Positions 1-5,407 of a stretch of 7,911 nucleotides of DNA are shown here, one piece after another. The notes beneath the pieces are model-generated. The model was given only the letters and a program-made list of their open reading frames with translations, was not told the DNA's origin and ran no database searches. A program made the position numbers and the translations under genes. The DNA is from Firmicutes bacterium UBA5499. Its GTDB lineage: Bacteria > Bacillota > DTU084. The stretch's first letter is position 1. Each line of letters opens with the position of its first letter. The stretch spans positions 36,858-44,768 of the forward strand of contig DIPB01000160.1 in assembly GCA_002426275.1 (NCBI GenBank), written 5' to 3'.

Positions 1-856
1 CTGCCCACAGATCTTCGGTCGCGCTGGCCACATATACGGGCCGCGGGGCTATCGCGGCCAGCAATTGATGCTGATCGAATGGCAGCTGCTCTTCCTTTCC
101 CCTGTAGCGGTGGTAGTTTTGGCAAAACCAATACGGAAAACGTTGCACGATCTCCTCGATGCGCTCTCCTTTTTTCCCGCGGGCGATGGCTGCGCCGCTG
201 GCGCCGGAATCATTGGCAACCGCCGCCGCAAACCGCTCGTCTTGCGCGGCGCACCACAGCGACGCTTTCCCCAGCCGAGAGTGACCCACGGAAAAGATGC
301 GCTTGTGATCGATTTGCGGCAGCGTCTGAGCGTAATCCAGCAAGCGGCTGGCTGCCCAAGCCCACATGCCGAGCTTGCCCCAGTCCGTGCCGTCTCCCCG
401 CCTGTGATACATGGCGGCCAAGCCGGAACTGAAATCATCGTCATCCGCAGTCACGTCCTGATAGCAGAACGTAGCCAAAGCGAAACCGTGGTCAATGATT
501 TCTTCAATGGGTCCGTATTCTCCAATGGGATATCTTTTAAAAGAGAGGAAAATGCACAGCGGCAGTTTCTCTCGGCTTCGCGGGATGACAGTGTGAACCG
601 GGAAGGAAAACTCCCCTCCCGGAGTGGGAAATGTCAGCTCCAGCTGTCTGTGCTCTGCTTTGCCCGCCCAGGCGCGCTCTTGGCAAAAAGTAGTCGCGGC
701 TTTAACTTGGCAAGGGGCCTCAGGCGAGAAGCCGTATTCTTCTTTGGCCAGCGCCGCAATTATCTCCCCGCGTCTCTGCTGCCAATCTGCTACCGCCGGA
801 GCAAAAATCGCCGGCAGGTCTCGCTCTTTGAGGGCCTGGAACATCTTCTCTTGCAT
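1..856 (-). CDS. CE15 glucuronoyl esterase-like alpha/beta hydrolase (3'-truncated by window edge)
   Basis: Starts at ATG 854-856 behind an AGGAGTGG ribosome binding site; 285 codons are visible before the window edge. The translation carries the serine-hydrolase elbow GHSRLGK (nucleophile Ser193, with Lys197 at the position that contacts the uronate carboxylate in fungal CE15 enzymes), then NDSGASG, where Asp216 sits 23 residues after the serine, at the place of the canonical CE15 catalytic Glu. Next come FPYWFCQNY (about 240-248) and DQHQLLAAIAPRPVYVASA, ending at TEDLW, a second possible acid position. The catalytic His should lie beyond the edge. CE15 enzymes cleave the ester between lignin alcohols and 4-O-methylglucuronate on xylan. 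No signal peptide or membrane segment is seen: the N-terminus MQEKMFQALKERD is charged, so the protein is probably cytoplasmic and may act on imported oligosaccharide esters. Bacterial relatives are often annotated as acetylxylan esterase or plain alpha/beta hydrolase. Family assignment is strong; substrate is inferred. It is divergent from the ATPase gene at 945. Confidence 0.85.
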   Translation of the reverse strand, partial: MQEKMFQALKERDLPAIFAPAVADWQQRRGEIIAALAKEEYGFSPEAPCQVKAATTFCQERAWAGKAEHRQLELTFPTPGGEFSFPVHTVIPRSREKLPLCIFLSFKRYPIGEYGPIEEIIDHGFALATFCYQDVTADDDDFSSGLAAMYHRRGDGTDWGKLGMWAWAASRLLDYAQTLPQIDHKRIFSVGHSRLGKASLWCAAQDERFAAAVANDSGASGAAIARGKKGERIEEIVQRFPYWFCQNYHRYRGKEEQLPFDQHQLLAAIAPRPVYVASATEDLWA

Positions 857-897
857 TTTAACCACTCCTCTCCATTTTTATTTGAAAACGCCGCCGG

Positions 898-910
898 GCA
901 GATATTCTGC
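898..910. promoter_or_regulatory. Small palindrome in the divergent intergenic region (possible operator)
   Basis: The 13-base sequence GCAGATATTCTGC has perfect 5-base arms around a TAT centre. It lies in the 88-base space between two divergent genes (starts at 856 and 945). It overlaps TATTCT (903-908), a weak candidate -10 for the plus-strand ATPase gene, with TTGAAA at 882-887 only 15 bases upstream. A regulator could bind here, but arms this short arise by chance, and I see no clear promoter for the minus-strand esterase gene in this gap. Confidence 0.25.
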
Positions 911-931
911 TTTTAGCATATACTGATAATT

Positions 932-938
932 GGAGGTG
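932..938 (+). promoter_or_regulatory. Shine-Dalgarno site deciding the ATPase start
   Basis: GGAGGTG at 932-938 is followed by six bases and then ATG at 945. An in-frame TTG at 930 runs into this site and has no ribosome binding site of its own, so the ATG at 945 is the better start. Confidence 0.85.
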
Positions 939-944
939 GAAGCG

Positions 945-2036
945 ATGAATAAAAGCGTTCTCATGGGAGCAAACACGGCTCGGGGTTTCGTCTCTTTTTA
1001 CGACCAGATCCTAGTTCCCAAGGCAAAATATCTGGGAATTATCAAAGGCGGCCCGGGAACCGGAAAATCGACTTTCATGCGTAAGGTTGGGCAAAGGATT
1101 GCTCAAGCAGGTTATCAGCTGGAAGAGCTGCATTGCTCTTCAGATCACGATTCCTTGGACGGAATCGTGGTTCGCGGCCAAGGCCTGGCCCTGGTGGACG
1201 GCACGAGGCCCCATATCATGGAGCCGCAGTATCCCGGCTGCCAAGATGAAATCATCAATTTGGGAGCATATTGGAACCAGGAAGCCCTGCGCGGCAAGCG
1301 AACCGAGATCATGGCTTTATCCCGGGAAATTGCCGGCCGTTACGCCCGGGTGTACCGTCTGCTGGCCGCGGCAAACCAGCTGAGCCTGGACTGGAGCGTC
1401 TGTCACTGTCAAGCTCTAAAGAGCAAAGAGATCAATGCGGTAACGGAAAATCTAACCGCGCATTTCTCTTCTCTGCCTATCTCCTCTGACGGACAAGAGA
1501 GACATTTATTTGCCTCCTGCCTCGGCCCCCAAGGCACAATCCATTATTTGGAAACCATTCTCTCGCCACTCCGGAAAGTCTACGTCTTAAAAGATACCTA
1601 TGGTTGTTCCGCGCATCTCGTTTTGGAGCGCCTCTTGGCGGCTGCCAAGGTCAAAGGCCTGTTTGTGGAAGTATATCATTGCCCGCTGGAGCCTGAACGC
1701 ATTGAACACTTGGTGGTGGAAGAGCTCGCAATCGGTTTTTCCACAGCTGCCCCGGAGCATGTCTATACGCCGGTGGAAGCCGTGCTCATTGATTTGGATC
1801 GGTCTGTGGATTTGAACAAAATAAAGGAAACTTCCGATTTAGCTCTGCAAAAAGAAACGGAAAGGCAAATTATAAACTGGGCCGCCTCAGAACTTGGCGC
1901 CATCAAATCCTTACATGACCAGCTGGAGAGCGTCTATACCCCCCAGATGGATTTCGCGGCCACAGAGGAGCTGGCAGAGCGTACTGCAAATCGGCTTTCT
2001 CAATTGTTGGAGTCTAACGCAGTCCCCTTACTTTAA
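945..2036 (+). CDS. PRK06851-type two-half P-loop ATPase with degenerate second Walker A
   Basis: 363 residues from ATG 945. The N-terminal half has NTARGF (10-15), an intact Walker A GGPGTGKST (35-43, Lys41), LHCSSDHDSLDG (62-73), a Walker B-like LALVDGTRPH (81-90) and EPQYPG. These match the conserved order of a family of predicted ATPases of unknown function found in Clostridia and relatives. The C-terminal half repeats the layout: VYVLKDTYGCSAHLVLERL (212-230) where a second P-loop is expected, VEVYHCPLEPERIEHLVV (241-258) mirroring the first half's LHCSSD block, and LAIGFSTAAPEH (261-272) mirroring VDGTRPH. The second site lacks the GxxxxGK[ST] lysine, so only the first half should bind nucleotide in the usual way. 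No signal peptide or membrane segment is seen; it is probably cytosolic. Substrate and pathway are unknown. It stands alone on the plus strand, divergent from the CE15 gene, and its 3' end overlaps the DUF523 gene tail-to-tail. Confidence 0.9.
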   Translation: MNKSVLMGANTARGFVSFYDQILVPKAKYLGIIKGGPGTGKSTFMRKVGQRIAQAGYQLEELHCSSDHDSLDGIVVRGQGLALVDGTRPHIMEPQYPGCQDEIINLGAYWNQEALRGKRTEIMALSREIAGRYARVYRLLAAANQLSLDWSVCHCQALKSKEINAVTENLTAHFSSLPISSDGQERHLFASCLGPQGTIHYLETILSPLRKVYVLKDTYGCSAHLVLERLLAAAKVKGLFVEVYHCPLEPERIEHLVVEELAIGFSTAAPEHVYTPVEAVLIDLDRSVDLNKIKETSDLALQKETERQIINWAASELGAIKSLHDQLESVYTPQMDFAATEELAERTANRLSQLLESNAVPLL

Positions 2037-2421
2037 GCCACGATTTGCACAGAAGCCCCGCTGTCAACCCCTGGCCTGGGATGAGCTTGCCTGAGAAAGT
2101 TCCGTCGTAGATTTGCGCTACGCCGCAAGAAGGACTATCCTCGCGCAGGATCGCTTCCCGAGCTCCGGTAAGCTTTGCCAAACGCGCCGTCTCTGCCGCT
2201 CCCCGCAGGAAGTCTGCCGTCAGGTCAAGGCCGTCTCTGGTTTTTGCCCTTCCGCCTGCCAATTCCACCGGAGCTCTTGGCGTGGCAAGACCTCCCAGCT
2301 GTTCGGGGCAGACTGGCAGAGCCTTGCCTTGTGCCACAAGGGAGATAACTTCTTCATTGGGACAGCTTCTGCCGTCATAGCGGCAAGGAAACCCAGCCAG
2401 GCACGCGCTAACGATGATCAA
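2014..2421 (-). CDS. DUF523 family protein
   Basis: 135 residues, the usual size for a stand-alone DUF523 protein. The family landmarks are in order: IIVSACLAGFPCRYDG (2-17), LPVCPEQLGGLATPR (35-49), GLDLTADFLRGA (64-75), AILREDSPSCG (90-100) and IYDGTFSGKLIPGQGLTAGLL (spanning 104-124). Cys7, Cys13, Cys38 and Cys99 sit in these motifs and could bind a metal or cluster, but the biochemical role of the family is not established as far as I know. The start is TTG at 2419-2421; translation from it gives the family's typical N-terminus, and a GAGGAG lies ten bases upstream inside the last codons of mutS2. The six-base gap to the mutS2 stop implies cotranscription and probably coupled translation. 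The 3' end overlaps the converging ATPase gene by 23 bases. Confidence 0.9.
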   Translation of the reverse strand: MIIVSACLAGFPCRYDGRSCPNEEVISLVAQGKALPVCPEQLGGLATPRAPVELAGGRAKTRDGLDLTADFLRGAAETARLAKLTGAREAILREDSPSCGVAQIYDGTFSGKLIPGQGLTAGLLCKSWLKVRGLR

Positions 2422-2427
2422 ATCCTC

Positions 2428-4803
2428 TCAGCTCCTCATGGTGGCCACAGTGACGCCGTCTCCGCCTTCCCCTGGGCCCCCGGGACGGATGCTCTCCACT
2501 TTAGGGTGATTGCGCAGTTGATTCCGGAGAAAACGTCTTAAGGCGCCTGTGCCTTTGCCGTGGATGATCCTGATTGTCTTCATGCCCACAAGGCAGGCGG
2601 TATCCAGATATTTATCAACTTCTTCCCAGGCTTCTTCGCAGGTTTCTCCGCGCAGGTCCAGTTCGGTTTTGAGCTCTTCGGCTTTGCTGCTGACGTTAAG
2701 CGTAGGTTTGGACGCCTGGCTCTCCGCCGGCTGCCCCGAAGCCGGCTCCAGTTCTTGGACGCTGATGTTTATTCTCATGTTGCCGTAGCCCAGCTGTACC
2801 ATACCTTTCTCATCGGGATTCGTCAAAAGCTGTCCTTCAATGCCCAGGGGCGTGATTGCCCGCATACCCGCTTTCCAGACGCCTTGCGCTTTCACTTCCG
2901 GTTGCGCCTCCGCAGCCGGCGCCATCTTCTCTTCCAGAGAAGCCAAAGTGTCTCTGACAGCGGTGACATTCTTTTCAACGGTCTGGGCCATATCCTCAGA
3001 CCGCTCCTGTTCCAATTTTTTCAACAGGCCCCGCAGCTGGCCGATGAGCTGATCTGTCTGGATCCTGGCGGCATCCAGGGTCTGTTTAGCTTGTTGCCTG
3101 GTTTCCAGATCCAGTTTACGCTTTTCCCGTTCCAGCTCCCGGAGCTGGGCTTGACGGCTCTCCAGCAGTTGCGCGGCTTCCGCTTCCAGTTGGACGGCCG
3201 CATCGCGCTTTGCCTGCGCTTCCATCTTGTCCTGCTGAATGATCTGAATTAGTTTACCCATTTCCTGTTTGCCTGGATCCAAAAAGCCGGCAGCCTCCTG
3301 CAGCAGAGCCTCCGGCAGTCCCAAACGTTTGGCAATGGTCAAAGCGCAGCTAGACCCCGGGATGCCGGAGAGGAGCCGATAAGTTGGCTCCAGCGTCTGG
3401 GCGTTGAATTCCACGCTGGCGTTGAGCATTCCTGGCTGCAGATAGGCGAAGCTTTTCAATTCGCTATAGTGAGTGGTTGCAATCGTACGCACGGCCTTGC
3501 GGTGGAGAAAGGAAAGAATGGACATGGCCAGGGCCGCGCCCTCTTGCGGATCCGTGCCGGCTCCCACTTCATCCAGCAGCGCTAAGAAACCTTTGCCGGA
3601 ACAATCCTCCGCTTGCCTGACGATCCGCACTAGATTCTTCATGTGAGCTGAGAAGGTGCTGAGACTTTGCTGGATGCTCTGTTCATCGCCTATATCGCAG
3701 GCGATGGTATCGAAAATGGCAAGCCTGCTGCCCTCCTTAGCCGGAATCTGCAGACCGGATTGAGCCATCAACGCGAGTAAGCCCACAGTTTTCAAGGCGA
3801 CTGTCTTGCCGCCTGTGTTGGGTCCGGTGATCACCATGGTCCAATGCTCCGCCCCCAACTGGACGTCGATGGGCACCACGTCTCCCGGCAAAAACGGGTG
3901 TCTGGCGGCTTTCAAATCAATGATCCCTTCGACATTGAGCCTGGGCGCCTCAGCGCGCATTTTCTTTGCCAGTCTGCCTTTGGCAGCCACAAGGTCAAGC
4001 TCCGAGAGGGCCTGCAGGGTATAGCAGAACTCTTCGGCTTGCGAGGCCACGCTAGCAGACAGAGCAGCCAGAATCCTGGCCACTTCCTCTTCTTCTTCGC
4101 TGGTTGCCACCCGCAGCTGATTATTCAGCTCCACAATCGCCATGGGTTCAATGAAGAGCGTCTGGCCGCTGGCGGACTGATCGTGCACCAGGCCTGTGAC
4201 GTGGGACTTATATTCCTGTTTCACCGGTATCACGTAGCGACCTTGGCGGATCGTGACGATTGGCTCCTGCAGGTAACGGCTAAATTCGGAGTGAATCATC
4301 CGCTCCAAGCGCTCTCGCAGGCGATTCTGCAGCGTGCGGATCTGTACCCTGAGACCGGCCAGTTTGCTGCTGGCCCGATCCAATACTTCTCCTTCCGGAC
4401 CGATCGCCTTGGCAATCTCCGCTTCCAGTTCCGGAAAGACGGCAAGCTGAGCTGCATAAGGAAGCAGTACCTTGGCCTTTTCCCGGAGGAATTTTTTCAT
4501 GATCCTGCTGGCTCTGGCCAGATCGGAGACAGCCAAAAGTTCCGCAGGCTCCAGGCTAGCCCCCAATTGTGCCCGTTTGAGGGTTTCCCGCACGTCGCTG
4601 ATTCCCCCCAGGGGAAATTCTCCTTCTCGCCAAAGAATGGCCAAGGCTTCGGCAGTCTGCTCCTGCCATTCTTTGACCAGTTCCGGATTTGCGGTCGGCC
4701 TGAGCTTTTCTGCAAGTTCCATGCCTAAACTGCTGCTGGCTTCATTTGCCAGCAGCTTCAATATGCGTTGGAATTCTAATATGCGCAGCGTTCTCTCTTC
4801 CAC
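2428..4803 (-). CDS. mutS2: Endonuclease MutS2 / ribosome-collision ATPase
   Basis: 791 residues from GTG 4801-4803, the standard MutS2 length. Landmarks (numbered from this GTG): N-terminal core with RYVIPVKQEYKSHVTGLVHDQ starting near 189 and FIEP near 217; Walker A GPNTGGKT (327-334); the DEQSIQQSLSTFSAH signature (373-387); Walker B LLDEVGAGTDP (409-419); TTHYSELK; SGIPGSSCAL; a charged coiled coil (about 525-625); and a C-terminal Smr domain with LDLRG (715-719), HGKGTGALR (748-756) and GGDGVT. All nuclease-associated Smr motifs are intact. MutS2 dimers bind branched DNA and limit homologous recombination in some species; in Bacillus subtilis the protein binds collided ribosomes and splits them. 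It lacks the mismatch-recognition domain of MutS. A TTG two codons upstream (4809) is also possible, but GTG gives the same N-terminal spacing to LEF as the B. subtilis protein. It is first in a unit with the DUF523 gene. Confidence 0.95.
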   Translation of the reverse strand: MEERTLRILEFQRILKLLANEASSSLGMELAEKLRPTANPELVKEWQEQTAEALAILWREGEFPLGGISDVRETLKRAQLGASLEPAELLAVSDLARASRIMKKFLREKAKVLLPYAAQLAVFPELEAEIAKAIGPEGEVLDRASSKLAGLRVQIRTLQNRLRERLERMIHSEFSRYLQEPIVTIRQGRYVIPVKQEYKSHVTGLVHDQSASGQTLFIEPMAIVELNNQLRVATSEEEEEVARILAALSASVASQAEEFCYTLQALSELDLVAAKGRLAKKMRAEAPRLNVEGIIDLKAARHPFLPGDVVPIDVQLGAEHWTMVITGPNTGGKTVALKTVGLLALMAQSGLQIPAKEGSRLAIFDTIACDIGDEQSIQQSLSTFSAHMKNLVRIVRQAEDCSGKGFLALLDEVGAGTDPQEGAALAMSILSFLHRKAVRTIATTHYSELKSFAYLQPGMLNASVEFNAQTLEPTYRLLSGIPGSSCALTIAKRLGLPEALLQEAAGFLDPGKQEMGKLIQIIQQDKMEAQAKRDAAVQLEAEAAQLLESRQAQLRELEREKRKLDLETRQQAKQTLDAARIQTDQLIGQLRGLLKKLEQERSEDMAQTVEKNVTAVRDTLASLEEKMAPAAEAQPEVKAQGVWKAGMRAITPLGIEGQLLTNPDEKGMVQLGYGNMRINISVQELEPASGQPAESQASKPTLNVSSKAEELKTELDLRGETCEEAWEEVDKYLDTACLVGMKTIRIIHGKGTGALRRFLRNQLRNHPKVESIRPGGPGEGGDGVTVATMRS

Positions 4804-4811
4804 AGGCAAAG

Positions 4812-4818
4812 AACCTCC
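4812..4818 (-). promoter_or_regulatory. mutS2 ribosome binding site, ambiguous between TTG and GTG starts
   Basis: Minus-strand GGAGGTT lies at 4818-4812. From the end of GGAGG it is four bases to TTG 4809 and ten bases to GTG 4803, so spacing alone does not settle the start. Homology to the usual MutS2 N-terminus favours GTG. Confidence 0.75.
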
Positions 4819-4832
4819 AGGTTTTTCTTCTT

Positions 4833-4841
4833 ATTATAGCA
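4833..4841 (-). promoter_or_regulatory. Extended -10 promoter of mutS2
   Basis: On the minus strand TGC-TATAAT reads from 4841 to 4833: a perfect -10 hexamer with the TG of an extended -10 element. No good -35 is found 16-18 bases upstream, which is usual for extended -10 promoters. Transcription would start near 4826, leaving a leader of about 20 bases that contains the GGAGG site, so mutS2-DUF523 can be expressed independently of the U32 gene upstream. Confidence 0.65.
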
Positions 4842-5168
4842 TGGACAGACAAGCGCTGCCACTCAAATTGCATGGTAGTCGCGTTTAGAAAGACGTTGTA
4901 TAAAATCCAAAATGTTTTATCTTACCTGAAATTTACCTTGAGGAGTGGTCGCAGAAAATGTTTCGCTATGTTCCTACGACTTCCAATGGTGCAAACTAAA
5001 GATAGTTTTTATAAGTCCGCGCTTCGCTGCGACAGAAGCAATGAAGCGCGCCGCCTGAGCTCATGTGATACGCTAAAAAGAGCCTTTGCCGTAACCGCCA
5101 CTTGCCCCATTTTTGTTGAAAACGCGGCAGCCGACGTTTTATCATCTCGACGGGGATCTTTTCAAGAG
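4842..5168. other. Intergenic stretch without a convincing gene
   Basis: About 330 bases separate the mini-regulator gene from the mutS2 promoter. The part from about 4865 to 5015 is clearly more AT-rich than the flanking genes; the rest is mixed. Reading frames here are short and lack good ribosome binding sites. It holds an ATAAAA/TTTTAT pair (about 4900-4920), a perfect 6-base hairpin AAACTA-AAGA-TAGTTT (4993-5008), and a GC-rich inverted repeat (5018-5050). I see no canonical GC-hairpin-plus-T-run terminator, tRNA or known riboswitch. It may hold the 3' end of the U32 unit, a small RNA, or decayed sequence. Confidence 0.6.
5018..5050. repeat. GC-rich inverted repeat with two competing pairings
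   Basis: CGCGCTTC (5018-5025) pairs perfectly with GAAGCGCG (5043-5050) across a 17-base loop. Within the loop a second GAAGC (5035-5039) can pair with GCTTC (5021-5025) instead, so the left arm can fold with either partner. No T-run follows on either strand, so it does not look like a simple intrinsic terminator. It could stabilise a transcript 3' end or be part of a small structured RNA. Confidence 0.35.
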
Positions 5169-5354
5169 CTATATTTCAAATCCCATGGCGCGTAATTCAT
5201 TTTCACCTTTTGCGGTAAGAACATATACACTGCTTTTCCCTTCATCCAAACAGACCCATTCATTGGCGATCAGAAACTCAAAAAGCATGGCGCCTAATTT
5301 GCCTCCCAGATGATCGTAACACTTGCGTCCCGTCAGTCGCTTTGCTTTTTTCAT
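5169..5354 (-). CDS. Stand-alone C-terminal domain of an ArsR-type regulator (mini-protein)
   Basis: 61 residues from ATG 5352-5354, with GGGGGAG five bases upstream. The sequence RKCYDHLGGKLG (10-21), followed by AMLFEFLIANEW and YVLTAKGENELRAMGFEI, resembles the C-terminal half of a family of longer ArsR/SmtB-type regulators. There an R-x-CYDHL-G-x-LG motif precedes a winged segment ending in T-x-x-G-x-x-x-L-x-x-x-G. The N-terminal DNA-binding helix-turn-helix of those proteins is absent. An in-frame TAA seven codons upstream, and the U32 gene end only 53 bases away, leave no room for it. It could be a genuine small protein, for example a dimerising or metal/thiol-sensing partner (Cys12, His15), or a truncated remnant; the good ribosome binding site and intact frame favour a real gene. 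Probably cotranscribed with the U32 gene. Function unknown. Confidence 0.75.
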   Translation of the reverse strand: MKKAKRLTGRKCYDHLGGKLGAMLFEFLIANEWVCLDEGKSSVYVLTAKGENELRAMGFEI

Positions 5355-5407
5355 GCTCTCTCCCCCAAATCCTTAACAGCGTGAGCTTTTCGCAGGCCGC
5401 CTCAGGC

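Noticed and set aside
65..916. A long plus-strand open frame (283 codons) opposite the esterase gene.
   Set aside because: The minus strand has a ribosome binding site and clear CE15 motifs. The plus-strand product has no recognisable domain and is a shadow of GC-rich coding sequence.
930..944. An upstream TTG start for the ATPase adding five residues.
   Set aside because: The TTG touches the GGAGGTG site and has no ribosome binding site of its own; ATG 945 has ideal spacing.
3844..4728. A 294-codon plus-strand open frame opposite mutS2.
   Set aside because: It is antisense to intact, strongly conserved MutS2 motifs, and its product shows no family features.
4958..4999. A 13-codon plus-strand frame (MFRYVPTTSNGAN) with AGGAG at 4941-4945, possibly a leader peptide.
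   Set aside because: The spacing to the ATG is 12 bases, no regulated plus-strand gene follows, and the peptide has no run of one amino acid.
5009..5110. A 33-codon minus-strand reading frame beginning at ATG 5110 inside the intergenic gap.
   Set aside because: It has no ribosome binding site, its product matches nothing I recognise, and it runs through the inverted repeat at 5018-5050; most likely chance.
5385..5407. A short inverted repeat (AGGCC/GGCCT) just after the U32 stop, considered as a terminator.
   Set aside because: The stem is only five pairs and no T-run follows on the minus strand; a ribosome binding site for the next small gene lies just downstream.
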